Shown: positions 36,881 through 45,514 of the stretch, one piece after another
Numbering within the stretch: position 1 is the first letter of the stretch
Layout: the number at the start of each line of letters is the position of its first letter
NCBI GenBank assembly: GCA_964557295.1
Contig: CAZKZP010000005.1
Location: 39,573 to 103,572, forward strand
Reading direction: 5' to 3'
Length of the DNA: 64,000 bases
Source: JBFMHP01 sp964557295
GTDB taxonomy: Bacteria > Pseudomonadota > Gammaproteobacteria > RBG-16-57-12
The notes under the pieces: model-generated
What the model saw: the letters and a program-made list of their open reading frames with translations, nothing else
Database searches by the model: none
Told to the model about the DNA's origin: nothing
Translations under genes and position numbers: made by a program

Positions 36881-38531
36881 AGACGCCCTCCTTGAAAGGT
36901 TCCTTGCCGAGGCGGCGGTAGGTGTCGAGGAAGCGCTCGCCGTCGAGACGCTGTTTGACGTACACGCCCAAGATTTTTTTCACCGCCTGCGCGGCTTCGT
37001 CGATCGGCACCGACGGCCCGAGCACCTCGCCGAGCGTGGCCTGATTGTCGGCCGAGCCGCCGAGGCTGATCTGATACCATTCCTGACCTTTCTTTTCCAC
37101 GCCAAGCAGGCCGATGTGGCCGACGTGATGATGGCCGCAGGCGTTCATGCAGCCGGAGATCTTCACCTGCACCTCGCCGAGATCGTAGAGGTAATCGAGG
37201 TCGTCGAAGACCTCATCGATCTGGCGCGCCACGCTCAGCGAGCGCGCGTTGGCCAGCGAGCAGAAGTCCAGGCCCGGGCAGCAGATCAGGTCGGTGAGCG
37301 TGCCGATGTTGGGCCGCGCCAGGTTGTGCGCCTTCAGCCGCTGCCAGACCTCGAACAGATCGGCCTGTTTGACATCGGCGAGCACCATGTTCTGGTTGTG
37401 GGTGATGCGCACCTCGCCGAAGCTGCACTGATCGGCGAGATCGGCGGCCGCCTCCATCTGTTCGGCGCTCATGTCCCCCGGCGGGATGCCCGGGGCCTTC
37501 AGCGAGACGAACACGGCGCGGTAGCCCGGCACCTTGTGGTCGACGGTGTTGTGTTTCACCCAGGTCTTGAAGGCGGCATTGGCCTGGAGCTGCTCGGCGA
37601 AGCTGGCGTCACTCGCGGCGGCTGCCTCGTAGGCGGGCGGCGTGAAGAAGGCCTGCACACGCGCGATCTCGCGCGCATCCAATTCGAGATTGACCGGCGC
37701 GGTTTCGAGGATCGCCTGCCACTCCTCCTCGACCTGGCGGGTGAATTCCGCCACGCCCAGGGCCTTGACCAGGATCTTGATGCGCGACTTGTAGAGGTTG
37801 TCGCGCCGGCCGAAGCGGTTGTAGATGCGCAGGATGGCTTCGAGGTATGACAGCAGATGCCGCTTCGGCAGAAACTCGCGCACCACCTCGCCGATGACCG
37901 GGGTGCGGCCCAGGCCGCCGCCGACCAGCACCTCGAAGCCGGTCTCGCCGGCCGCGTTGCGGTGCAGGTGCAGGCCGATGTCGTGCACCTGGGTGGCGGC
38001 GCGGTCCTTCTCGGCGCCGGTCACCGCAATCTTGAACTTGCGCGGCAGGTAGGAGAACTCGGGGTGGAAGGTCGACCACTGGCGGATGATCTCGCAATAG
38101 GGACGCGGGTCTTCCAGCTCATCGGCGCTGACCCCGGCGAGGTGATCGGAGGTGACGTTGCGGATGCAGTTGCCGCTGGTCTGGATGGCGTGCATCTGCA
38201 CCGAGGCCAGATCGGCCAGGATGTCGGGCACGGTCTCGAGCTTGGGCCAGTGGTACTGGATGTTCTGGCGGGTGGTGAAATGCCCGTAGCCCTTGTCGTA
38301 CTTGCGCGCGATGTGCGCCAACATGCGCAGCTGCCGGGTGCTGAGCAGCCCGTAGGGAATGGCCACGCGCAGCATCGGGCCGTGCGTCTGGATGTACAAG
38401 CCGTTCATCAGCCGCAAGGTGCGGAATTCCGCCTCGCCGAGCTGGCCGGCCAGGAAGCGTTGCGTCTGATCGCGGAACTGCGCGACACGCTCGTCGACGA
38501 GCTTCTGGTCGTATTCGTCGTAGATGTACAT
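36867..38531 (-). CDS. cysI: Sulfite (nitrite/sulfite) reductase haemoprotein, CysI type
   Basis: This reductase catalyses six-electron reduction of sulfite to sulfide. The ATG at 38531 (MYIYDEYDQKLVDERVAQFR) gives 554 residues. The siroheme/4Fe-4S ligand Cys residues are in CCPGLDFCSLANARS and SGCMNACGHHHVG, with spacings C-x5-C and C-x3-C as in the family. The N-terminal half carries GHFTTRQNIQYHWP and TSGNCIRNVT. No cysJ flavoprotein gene is present, so electrons probably come from ferredoxin or another donor. It is followed by DUF934 and lies next to cysH, matching assimilation. Confidence 0.95.
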   Translation of the reverse strand: MYIYDEYDQKLVDERVAQFRDQTQRFLAGQLGEAEFRTLRLMNGLYIQTHGPMLRVAIPYGLLSTRQLRMLAHIARKYDKGYGHFTTRQNIQYHWPKLETVPDILADLASVQMHAIQTSGNCIRNVTSDHLAGVSADELEDPRPYCEIIRQWSTFHPEFSYLPRKFKIAVTGAEKDRAATQVHDIGLHLHRNAAGETGFEVLVGGGLGRTPVIGEVVREFLPKRHLLSYLEAILRIYNRFGRRDNLYKSRIKILVKALGVAEFTRQVEEEWQAILETAPVNLELDAREIARVQAFFTPPAYEAAAASDASFAEQLQANAAFKTWVKHNTVDHKVPGYRAVFVSLKAPGIPPGDMSAEQMEAAADLADQCSFGEVRITHNQNMVLADVKQADLFEVWQRLKAHNLARPNIGTLTDLICCPGLDFCSLANARSLSVARQIDEVFDDLDYLYDLGEVQVKISGCMNACGHHHVGHIGLLGVEKKGQEWYQISLGGSADNQATLGEVLGPSVPIDEAAQAVKKILGVYVKQRLDGERFLDTYRRLGKEPFKEGVYAGH

Positions 38532-38704
38532 GGCACTCACCCTGCACGGGCATCAAAGGATATCGAGACTGATTCTAGCAACCGGGGTCCCGGCCGTACA
38601 AAAGTACTTTGTTATGCGGGCATACATGGAATCTATGGTCCCAGGGACGCGTGTGCTGGGTGGCGTCATTCCGGCGTGTCGACTGTCAACCCAGGCACAA
38701 AAAC

Positions 38705-38730
38705 AAAACGCCTCATGCGAGGCGTTTTGC
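38705..38730. terminator. Bidirectional terminator after cysH
   Basis: An 11-base stem CAAAACGCCTC / GAGGCGTTTTG with loop ATGC. On the minus strand the hairpin is followed by TTTTTG, ending the cysH transcript 24 bases after its stop codon. Confidence 0.85.
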
Positions 38731-38753
38731 GCGCGATCTGCCGAGCGACCGGA

Positions 38754-39437
38754 TCACTTCTTCGCGTGCAGCCCGCACTCCTTGGTTTCCGGGTTCTCCC
38801 ACCACCAGCGGCCGGCGCGGATGTCCTCGCCCACCGCGATGGCGCGGGTGCAGGGGGCGCAGCCGATGCTGGGGTAGTGCTGGTCGTGCAGGGCGTTGTA
38901 GGGCACGTGGTTGACCTTGATGTAATCCCACACCTCGGCGTTGGTCCATTCGATCAGCGGGTTGAACTTCTCCAGTCCGAAACCGGCGTCCCATTCGCGC
39001 GCCTGCATCTCGGTGCGGGTGACCGACTGCTCGCGGCGCAGGCCGGTGATCCAGGACTTCTTGCCGGCGAGGGCGCGCTTGAGCGGTTCGATCTTGCGCA
39101 TATTGCAGCAGGCCTTGCGCAGGTCGACGCTTTGATAAAAGCCATTGGGGCCGTGCTGGGCGATGTACGCCTCCACGGTCTTGCTCTCGGGGAAATAGGG
39201 CTTGAGGGTGATGTTTTTGTACTGGTCGATCACCTTCTGCATCAGGTCGTAGGTTTCCGCGGGCAGGCGGCCGGTGTCCAGCGTGAACACCTCGATGCGG
39301 GGGGCGTGCTTGGCGATCAGATCGGTCAGCACCATGTCCTCGGCGCCGAAGCTGTTGGCGAAGGTGGCCGGTGAAAAGTCCGCCTCGATCTGCTTGAGCA
39401 GGGCGACGGTCTGGTCGATTTTCGCTTGTAACGTCAT
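38754..39437 (-). CDS. cysH: Adenylylsulfate (APS) reductase, CysH with 4Fe-4S cluster
   Basis: This enzyme reduces activated sulfate (APS) to sulfite with thioredoxin or glutathione. The ATG at 39437 (MTLQAKIDQTVALLKQ) has GGAGA five bases upstream and gives 227 residues. Cys pairs at 110-111 (ACCNMRK) and 193/196 (IGCAPCTR) form the 4Fe-4S site that marks APS reductases as opposed to PAPS reductases, and C221 in KECGLH is the catalytic Cys. No cysC is needed for this route. Longer frames to 39455 are not supported. Confidence 0.95.
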   Translation of the reverse strand: MTLQAKIDQTVALLKQIEADFSPATFANSFGAEDMVLTDLIAKHAPRIEVFTLDTGRLPAETYDLMQKVIDQYKNITLKPYFPESKTVEAYIAQHGPNGFYQSVDLRKACCNMRKIEPLKRALAGKKSWITGLRREQSVTRTEMQAREWDAGFGLEKFNPLIEWTNAEVWDYIKVNHVPYNALHDQHYPSIGCAPCTRAIAVGEDIRAGRWWWENPETKECGLHAKK

Positions 39438-39516
39438 GCGTGTCTCCAACTTCAATCTCTATCAAAAAATTCGTGGCGGCGATTATTACAGAAATTTTAC
39501 CTCAAAGCGCCTGTCT

Positions 39517-40305
39517 TTAGGTGACCAGGAACTTGATCCCGATCAGCAATATGGCCGTGGCCAGGATCGGCCGGGTGATCGAATCCGAGATCTTGACCCC
39601 AAGACGGCTGCCCAGGTAGATCCCGGGGAGCGAGCCGATCAGCAAGGCGATGAGCAAGGTGGTGTCGACATTGCCGAGGTTGTAGTGCCCCATGCCGGCG
39701 ATGGCCGTCAGCGGCACCGCATGGGCGATGTCGGTGCCGGCGATGCGGATGGCGGCCATGCGCGGATAGAGGAAGGTCAGCACCGCCGCGCCCAAGGCGC
39801 CGGCGCCGATCGAGGATAGCGTCACCAGCACGCCCAGCATGGCGCCGAACACGACTGTGAGCGGGCTGCGCAGGTCGCGCACCCAGCCCGGCAGCTTGCT
39901 GACGTGGCGGTGGGACATCTCCAGCAGCGGGTTGCGATAAAAGAGCACCACCGCGGTCAGTACCAGGGCGATGCCCAGCACGGTGTTGAGCAGGGCCTTG
40001 TAATCCTTGCCCATGACCATGCCCTGTTTGAGGAAATACAGGGTCAGCAGGGTGGCCGGGACGCTGCCCAGCAACATCAGTATCACGATGCGCCAATGGA
40101 TGGTGGAGTGGCGGTGATGGATGATGATGCCGGCGGTCTTGGTGATGGCGGCGAACAGCAGGTCTGTCCCGATGGCCACGGCCGTGGGCACGTGGAAGGC
40201 GAAGATCAGCATGGGGGTCATCAGCGAACCGCCGCCCACCCCGGTCAGCCCGACCAGCAGTCCCACCACGAAACCCGTGAGGGTGTATCCAAGATTGAAA
40301 TCCAT
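39517..40305 (-). CDS. TSUP family permease in the cys cluster
   Basis: The ATG at 40305 (MDFNLGYTLTGFVVGLLVGL) gives 262 residues with about eight hydrophobic segments and the TSUP half-motifs GLTGVGGGSLMTPMLIF and SSIGAGALGAAVLTFLYP. It lies between cysH and the divergent cysB, so a role as sulfate/sulfite or thiosulfate importer for assimilation is a fair inference. Experimental support is lacking. An 11-codon longer frame to 40338 exists but is not favoured. Confidence 0.88.
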   Translation of the reverse strand: MDFNLGYTLTGFVVGLLVGLTGVGGGSLMTPMLIFAFHVPTAVAIGTDLLFAAITKTAGIIIHHRHSTIHWRIVILMLLGSVPATLLTLYFLKQGMVMGKDYKALLNTVLGIALVLTAVVLFYRNPLLEMSHRHVSKLPGWVRDLRSPLTVVFGAMLGVLVTLSSIGAGALGAAVLTFLYPRMAAIRIAGTDIAHAVPLTAIAGMGHYNLGNVDTTLLIALLIGSLPGIYLGSRLGVKISDSITRPILATAILLIGIKFLVT

Positions 40306-40421
40306 GCTGCGCCCAGTGTCGTTATAACGTGTCGTCAAAAAAATTCGAGGTAGCGCACTGTAGCAGGCATGGTATATTCAGATAAATAATAAATTCGCAT
40401 CTATATATCACTATTTATTAT

Positions 40422-41357
40422 ATGAAGCTGCTCCAACTCCGCTATATCTGCGCCATCGCCGACCATGATCTCAATGTCTCGACCGTCGCCGAGCGGATGC
40501 ATGCCACCCAGCCCGGGATCAGCACCCATGTCCGGCAGCTGGAAGAGGAACTGGGGGTCAAGATCTTCGAGCGCAGCGGCAAGCGCCTGGTGGCGGTGAC
40601 CGAACCGGGGCGGATCATCATCGAGATGGCCCGGCGCATCCTGCACGAGGCCGGCAATATCCAGGCGGTGGGCGCGGAGTTCGCCGATGAAAAACACGGC
40701 ACCCTGACCATCGGCACCACCCATACGCAGGCGCGGTATGTGCTGCCGCGCCAGGTGCAGGCGTTTCTGCGGAAGTATCCCGGCGTGCGCTTGAACATCC
40801 ATCAGGGCAGCCCCGCCGAGTGCGCGCGCCAGGTGATCGAGGGCGAGGCCGATTTCGCCATCGCCACCGAGGCGCTGCATCAGCACCCGGAGCTGGTGGT
40901 GCTGCCCTGTTATCGCTGGAACCGCGTGGTGGTCACCCCGCCGGGCCACCCGCTGTTGCAGGTGTCGGCGCTCACGCTGGAGCAGCTGGCGCAGTATCCG
41001 CTCATCACCTACGACTCCGCCTTCACCGGCCGCGCGCTGATCAACAAGGCCTTCGCCGAGCAGGGGCTGGAGCCGAACATCGTGCTCACGGCGATGGACT
41101 CCGATGTCATCAAGACCTATGTCGAACTCGGGCTGGGTGTTGGTGTGCTGGCGAAGATGGCGTATGATCCTGAGCGCGATACCCGCCTGTGCGCCATCGA
41201 TGCGGCCCATTTGTTCGAATACAGCACCACGAACATCGGCATCCGGCGCGGCAAGTATCTGCGCGGTTACATGTATGACTTCATCGGGCAGTTCGCCATG
41301 AGCCTCACGCCCGAGGTCATCGACACGGCCATGCAGCGGCATGGCGCACGAGAATAA
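40422..41357 (+). CDS. cysB: LysR-family regulator CysB
   Basis: A 311-residue LysR-type regulator. The N-terminal winged helix (1-60) is MKLLQLRYICAIADHDLNVS onward with HATQPGISTHVRQLEEELGV. The effector domain has GTTHTQARYVLP, TYDSAFTGRALI and MDSDVIKTYVELGLGVG, which are CysB/Cbl signature segments that bind N-acetylserine or sulfate. CysB activates sulfate-assimilation genes. It is divergent from the TSUP-cysH genes with a 116-base A/T-rich spacer that likely holds its binding sites. Confidence 0.95.
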   Translation: MKLLQLRYICAIADHDLNVSTVAERMHATQPGISTHVRQLEEELGVKIFERSGKRLVAVTEPGRIIIEMARRILHEAGNIQAVGAEFADEKHGTLTIGTTHTQARYVLPRQVQAFLRKYPGVRLNIHQGSPAECARQVIEGEADFAIATEALHQHPELVVLPCYRWNRVVVTPPGHPLLQVSALTLEQLAQYPLITYDSAFTGRALINKAFAEQGLEPNIVLTAMDSDVIKTYVELGLGVGVLAKMAYDPERDTRLCAIDAAHLFEYSTTNIGIRRGKYLRGYMYDFIGQFAMSLTPEVIDTAMQRHGARE

Positions 41358-41376
41358 CGACGCTGTGGTCGAGACG

Positions 41377-42498
41377 ATGTGGAAGAAACTGATTTTGATC
41401 TTCGCCTGCTGCGGCGGCGCGCTTTCGGCCCAGGCCGCGCCTTTCCCCGTACAGGACATCGAGGCCCTCGGCATGGGCGGGGTGGGCGTGGCCACCGCGA
41501 ACACCTATGCCAGCTTCATGAACCCGGCGCTGATCGCCTCGGAAAAACGCGTCGGCAAGCAATTCAACTTGCACCTGCCGCTCTATCTCCGGGAAGATGA
41601 TCCGGACGATCTCAAGTCGACCCTCGAGGACTTCCAACGGGCCGCGGACAATAACGACTCCGCGCAATACGCTCCCCTGCTGACCCGCATGGAAGGCAAG
41701 GAACTGGCGTTCGATTATTTCGCCAGCATGGCCGCGACCCTGCGCGACCCGGCGGGCAACACCCGGGTCTACCTCAGCAGCTATTCGCTGACCACCGCCC
41801 GCATGAACATCGATCCCGCCGACAAGACCACCGGCACCGCGGGGAGCTTCGCCTCCACCGCGAACGTGCAGGGCGTGAGCCTGTTCGAGATCGGCATGGC
41901 CTACGCCGATGTCATCGACCTGGGCGAGCGCGACAGTATCCTCACCTCCGGGCGCCTCCTGGTCGGATTCTCGCCCAAGGTCATCGTCGGCAAGGCTCAC
42001 GACGAGACCTACAACATCGAAGAGGCCGACCTCAGCGGCTTCTACGGCGAAGGCAAGACCAGCAACAAGCTCAACCTCGACCTCGGCGTGGCCAAGGAAT
42101 GGGGCCGGTTCTGGACCCTCGGCCTCACCGCCAAGAACCTCATCCCGCAGACCTTCCGCACCGAGAGCGGCAAGGAATACAAGCTCGGCGGCCAGCTGCG
42201 CCTCGGCGGGGCGCGCCACGGCCGCTTCTACACCGCTGCGTTCGACGTGGACGTCATCCCCAACAGCGCGCTGTCCACCATCCCGCGCAGCCAGCAGCTC
42301 AGCCTGGGCTTGGAGTTCGAGATCGGCCGCACCCTGCGACTGCGCGGCGGCTATGGCGTCGACCTGTTCGGCAATCTGCCCGACAACTATTCCGTGGGCT
42401 TGGGATTGGTCAGCGAATACCTCCACTTCAACCTCGCCGGGCTGGGCAACGACCACGGCTTCAACGGCCTGGCCATGCAGATGTCCGTGGGATTCTGA
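41377..42498 (+). CDS. TraF_2 family outer-membrane/periplasmic protein
   Basis: The ATG at 41377 (MWKKLILIFACCGGALSAQA) provides a signal peptide, giving 373 residues. An upstream ATG at 41341 overlaps cysB and is unlikely. The mature part opens PFPVQDIEALGMGGVGVATA and contains YASFMNPALIAS, features shared with FadL-like barrels and the family misnamed conjugal transfer TraF. Strand-rich repeats and a terminal Phe (QMSVGF) indicate an outer-membrane beta-barrel. It is 19 bases downstream of cysB and ten bases upstream of dctQ, so it may assist TRAP substrate entry through the outer membrane. No conjugation genes are nearby. Confidence 0.8.
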   Translation: MWKKLILIFACCGGALSAQAAPFPVQDIEALGMGGVGVATANTYASFMNPALIASEKRVGKQFNLHLPLYLREDDPDDLKSTLEDFQRAADNNDSAQYAPLLTRMEGKELAFDYFASMAATLRDPAGNTRVYLSSYSLTTARMNIDPADKTTGTAGSFASTANVQGVSLFEIGMAYADVIDLGERDSILTSGRLLVGFSPKVIVGKAHDETYNIEEADLSGFYGEGKTSNKLNLDLGVAKEWGRFWTLGLTAKNLIPQTFRTESGKEYKLGGQLRLGGARHGRFYTAAFDVDVIPNSALSTIPRSQQLSLGLEFEIGRTLRLRGGYGVDLFGNLPDNYSVGLGLVSEYLHFNLAGLGNDHGFNGLAMQMSVGF

Positions 42499-42508
42499 GG
42501 CCAGCTGA

Positions 42509-43045
42509 ATGACGCCACCGCACCACCCGCTCCAGCGCCTCGTCGGCGCCATCGACGGTTTCAGCGAATGGACCGGCCGCGCCACCGCCTGGCTGGTGCT
42601 CGCGCTGGTGCTGTTGATCGTGTATGACGTGGCGATGCGCTACCTGTTCATGAGCGGCTCGGTCGCGCTGCAAGAACTCGAATGGCATCTGTTCGCGCTG
42701 ATCTTCCTGCTCGCCGCCGCCTACACCTTCCGGCACGATGCCCACGTACGGGTGGATATCTTCTACAGCAGCCGCTTCTCGGCGCGGACCCGCGCCTGGA
42801 TCGATCTGCTCGGCGGCCTGTTCCTGCTGCTGCCGTTCTGCCTGCTGATCATCTATTGCTCCTGGCCCTTCGTGCTCAATTCCTTCGCCATGCACGAAGG
42901 CTCGCCCGATCCCGGCGGCCTGCCCGCGCGCTACCTGCTCAAGGCGGCGATACCGCTGGGATTCGCCCTGTTGCTGCTGCAAGGCATCGCCGACATCCTG
43001 CGCCAGGCGCTGATCTTGGCGCAAACACCGGAGCGGAAGGCATGA
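42509..43045 (+). CDS. TRAP transporter small permease DctQ-type
   Basis: A 178-residue protein with four membrane segments, the DctQ arrangement. It starts MTPPHHPLQRLVGAIDGFSE and holds LALVLLIVYDVAMRYLFMSG and LQELEWHLFALIFLLAAAYT, which carry the typical Glu-Trp-His pattern. It couples substrate binding by DctP with the large permease DctM. The stop TGA overlaps the start ATG of dctM (ATGA), so they are translated together. Confidence 0.93.
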   Translation: MTPPHHPLQRLVGAIDGFSEWTGRATAWLVLALVLLIVYDVAMRYLFMSGSVALQELEWHLFALIFLLAAAYTFRHDAHVRVDIFYSSRFSARTRAWIDLLGGLFLLLPFCLLIIYCSWPFVLNSFAMHEGSPDPGGLPARYLLKAAIPLGFALLLLQGIADILRQALILAQTPERKA

Positions 43046-44373
43046 TGGAAATCTGGGCGCTGGTGATGCTGGCCACCGTGGTGATCCTGCTGTTTCTCGG
43101 CTACCCCGTCGCCTTCACCCTGGGCGCGGTCTCGGCGGGCTTCGGCCTGGTCTGGCTGGGACTCGACTTCTTCTCCCTGCTGCCGATGCGCATCTGGGGC
43201 GTGATGACCAATTTCACGCTGATCTCGGTGCCGCTGTTCATCTTCATGGGGGTGCTGCTGGAGAAATCCGGGATCGCCGAGGAGCTGCTCGAAACCATGG
43301 GCATGTTGTTCGGACGCCTGCGCGGCGGCATGGCCATCTCCATCGTCCTGGTCGGCGCGGTGCTGGCGGCCACCACCGGCGTGGTCGGCGCGACCGTCGT
43401 CACCATGACGGTCATCGCCCTGCCGGCCATGCTCAAGCACGGCTTCTGCCCGCGGCTGGCCACCGGCACCATCGCCGCCTCCGGCACCCTGGGGCAGATC
43501 ATCCCGCCGAGCGTCATCCTCATCATCTTGTCCGATGTGATGGGCGTGCCGGCCGGCCAACTGTTCGCCGCCGCGGTCGTCCCCGGCCTGCTGCTGGTCG
43601 TGATGTATATCCTCTATATCGCCCTCATCGCCTGGCTGCGCCCCAGCCAAGCGCCCGCCATCAAGCGCGAAGGGGCGCTGGCGATCGACAACCGCACCCT
43701 CGTCCTCAAGGTGCTCTCCAGCCTGCTGCCGCCGCTGGTCTTGGTCGTCGCCGTGCTCGGTTCGATCTTCTTCGGCATCGCCTCGCCGACCGAATCCGCC
43801 GCCCTCGGCGCCCTCGGCGCCTTGCTCCTGGCCCTCACCCACCGCCGCCTCACCCTGGCCAATCTCCAGGATGCCATGCGCTCGACCACGCGCCTGACCA
43901 GCATGGTGTTCGTGATCCTCATCGGCGCGACCGCGTTTGGCCTGGTGTTCCGCGGCATGGGCGGCGATACCCTGGTACACGAACTGATGACCAGCCTGCC
44001 CGGCGGCATGTGGGGCTTCCTGGCCGTGAGCATGCTGCTGTTGTTCGTGCTGGGATTCTTCCTCGACTTCCTGGAGATCTGCTTCATCGCTGTACCGATC
44101 CTGGTGCCGATCGCCGCGCACTTCGGCATCGACCCGCTCTGGTTTGCCATCCTCATCGCCGTCAATCTGCAAACCTCGTTTCTCACCCCCCCGTTCGGAT
44201 TCTCCCTGTTCTACCTCAAGGCCGCCGCCCCGCCGCAGATCAGCATGGGCCAGATCTACCGCGGCATCGTCCCGTTCGTCGTGCTGCAACTGGGCGTGTT
44301 GATCCTGGTCATCGCCTTCCCCACCTTCGCCACCTGGCTGCCCGATCTGATGGACGCGGCGCGGGGCTTGTAA
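43042..44373 (+). CDS. TRAP transporter large permease DctM-type
   Basis: A 443-residue inner-membrane permease with 12 or more hydrophobic segments, starting MMEIWALVMLATVVILLFLG. Family marks include PVAFTLGAVSAGFG, TGVVGATVVTMTVIALPAML and GTLGQIIPPSVILIILSD, the central substrate/sodium-binding region. A terminator follows. The binding protein DctP is 1.1 kb further on and on the opposite strand, separated by a foreign-looking cassette. Confidence 0.95.
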   Translation: MMEIWALVMLATVVILLFLGYPVAFTLGAVSAGFGLVWLGLDFFSLLPMRIWGVMTNFTLISVPLFIFMGVLLEKSGIAEELLETMGMLFGRLRGGMAISIVLVGAVLAATTGVVGATVVTMTVIALPAMLKHGFCPRLATGTIAASGTLGQIIPPSVILIILSDVMGVPAGQLFAAAVVPGLLLVVMYILYIALIAWLRPSQAPAIKREGALAIDNRTLVLKVLSSLLPPLVLVVAVLGSIFFGIASPTESAALGALGALLLALTHRRLTLANLQDAMRSTTRLTSMVFVILIGATAFGLVFRGMGGDTLVHELMTSLPGGMWGFLAVSMLLLFVLGFFLDFLEICFIAVPILVPIAAHFGIDPLWFAILIAVNLQTSFLTPPFGFSLFYLKAAAPPQISMGQIYRGIVPFVVLQLGVLILVIAFPTFATWLPDLMDAARGL

Positions 44374-44380
44374 ACAAAAA

Positions 44381-44403
44381 GGGGCCGGCGGCCCCCTCTT
44401 GTT
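44381..44403 (+). terminator. Hairpin after dctM
   Basis: GGGGCC-GGC-GGCCCC forms a six-base stem preceded by AAAAA and followed by CCTCTTGTTT, a moderate terminator for the TRAP permease message. Confidence 0.55.
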
Positions 44404-44463
44404 TCAGCGTTTCAATTTGCGTCCGGCACATGTGCTTCGGTTATTGCGCCTTCGGTGAAATAG

Positions 44464-44628
44464 CTACTTTTTCTTTGACTTTGCCTTGATTCGATTTTTC
44501 TCGATAAACGCAAACATCGCCGCCTTTGTTCTCGCCTCTTCTAACGATACTTCGCCAGCGAGCGGCCTGGTTTGTTTCTCATGCTCCTGCAGAGGAGTTT
44601 TAATCTTCTTTGTCATCGTCTGATTCAT
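44464..44628 (-). CDS. Small basic protein, fourth gene of the TRAP-interrupting cassette
   Basis: A frame from ATG 44628 to TAG at 44464 encodes 54 residues starting MNQTMTKKIKTPLQEHEKQT and ending in IKAKSKKK. It overlaps the preceding 67-residue gene by 29 bases (or starts at 44616, MTKK). It is rich in Lys and Glu, soluble, and of no recognised family. The strongly basic C-terminus may bind nucleic acid. Its base composition is clearly more A/T-rich than the TRAP genes on either side. Confidence 0.5.
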   Translation of the reverse strand: MNQTMTKKIKTPLQEHEKQTRPLAGEVSLEEARTKAAMFAFIEKNRIKAKSKKK

Positions 44629-44803
44629 CTAGGATTTTAGTCATGTTGCCACCCGAGGCCAGGGCGTCAGGCTCATTTTGTGCCAGCTTCTTATATGCAG
44701 CTCTTTCCTCTACCGTGCGCTTCTGAATCTCCGCGGTAGTCCAGCCCGTTTTCTGCCGCTTGCGCTGCCGTGCTTTCTTTATGTCAGTTACTTTTTCAGG
44801 CAT
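44600..44803 (-). CDS. Small charged protein, third gene of the cassette
   Basis: A 67-residue protein starting MPEKVTDIKKARQRKRQKTG. The start ATG shares one base with the stop of the upstream gene (TAATG), so translation is coupled. The N-terminal third is very basic (KKARQRKRQK) and the end is very acidic (LDESDDDKED). A helical middle (TTAEIQKRTVEERAAYKKLA) is predicted. No family is recognised. Confidence 0.6.
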   Translation of the reverse strand: MPEKVTDIKKARQRKRQKTGWTTAEIQKRTVEERAAYKKLAQNEPDALASGGNMTKILDESDDDKED

Positions 44804-45174
44804 TACAGCACCTCCCTATACAGGTAATCTTGCTTGGCCACATATTTATAGCCAAATGTCTCGTAATAGGTTTTTACGTCATCGCTTACAGGATGCATGA
44901 TGCGCATTTGTTTTGCGTTCAGCATGCGCGCATAAATCCCATATGCAATCAGCACTTCGTCAAATACGGACGGCCGATCACCAAGGTCGCGCGGCCTTGC
45001 TTCCACAAAATCAAGTCGCAGGGCGCTGCCATTGTATGTTGGGCGGCCCATTGACAGCACTACGAGGCCGCTATGCTGCCATATCGCCACTTCAAAACGT
45101 TTAGGGTAACGAAACTTAAACGAACTATAACCGTCAATCCAATCCCAGGTTACGCGCCGTGTCGAGGATCCCAT
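44803..45174 (-). CDS. GNAT-like protein, second gene of the cassette
   Basis: The ATG at 45174 (MGSSTRRVTWDWIDGYSSFK) gives about 123 residues. A start at 45213 is possible. The chain reads as an acetyltransferase-like alpha/beta fold: strand FEVAIWQHSGLVVLSMGRP, strand SALRLDFVEARP, helix VLIAYGIYARMLNA, strand MRIMHPVSDDV, helix TYYETFGYKYVA and a closing strand. The YYETFGY turn after a strand is reminiscent of the GNAT C-terminal motif, but the acetyl-CoA loop is not obvious. The family assignment is tentative. It overlaps the upstream 53-codon gene by 25 bases. Confidence 0.6.
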   Translation of the reverse strand: MGSSTRRVTWDWIDGYSSFKFRYPKRFEVAIWQHSGLVVLSMGRPTYNGSALRLDFVEARPRDLGDRPSVFDEVLIAYGIYARMLNAKQMRIMHPVSDDVKTYYETFGYKYVAKQDYLYREVL

Positions 45175-45311
45175 GACTTTGCAGCATTGAGGGCCTCTGC
45201 TGTAATTGTCCAAAGTTTCAAATTATTGGATGCCCCTGCTTGCGCATATTCAAGTGCGATCCTTCTTAATCTGTCATATCTCTGTTCTGCTTCCGCATGT
45301 GTTGACAGCAT
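45150..45311 (-). CDS. Small helical protein, first gene of the cassette
   Basis: A frame from ATG 45311 to TAA at 45150 encodes 53 residues, starting MLSTHAEAEQRYDRLRRIAL and ending AAKSWDPRHGA. It is soluble and predicted fully helical. Its end overlaps the start of the GNAT-like gene. The arrangement of four overlapping tiny genes on one strand supports this being a real gene rather than chance. Confidence 0.5.
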   Translation of the reverse strand: MLSTHAEAEQRYDRLRRIALEYAQAGASNNLKLWTITAEALNAAKSWDPRHGA

Positions 45312-45490
45312 GGTTGTCACTCCATTGGATAATGTCAGGCATCAGTGTGCAAAGCCGCGAAAGGTAACTGCTGTTCAGCGCATCATTTGACGTTTATCGT
45401 CACACAGAATGGCGAATAGACTGATTCTTTCCAAGTCGCAGGGTGCGAAGAACATCGTACATTTCACCGGTTGGCGGAACCAATAAACCG

Positions 45491-45510
45491 AAGGGGCCGA
45501 TGGCCCCTTT
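45491..45510. terminator. Hairpin beside the dctP stop codon
   Basis: AAGGGGCC-GAT-GGCCCCTT is an eight-base stem directly after the dctP stop on the minus strand, closely related to the dctM hairpin. Confidence 0.6.
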
Positions 45511-45514
45511 CTTG

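Noticed and set aside
41377..42498. Conjugation gene (TraF)
   Set aside because: The family label is historical. No other transfer gene is near, and the protein looks like an outer-membrane barrel.
42931..44289. 452-codon minus-strand frame
   Set aside because: Antisense shadow of dctM, rich in His, Gln and Gly; no conserved motif.
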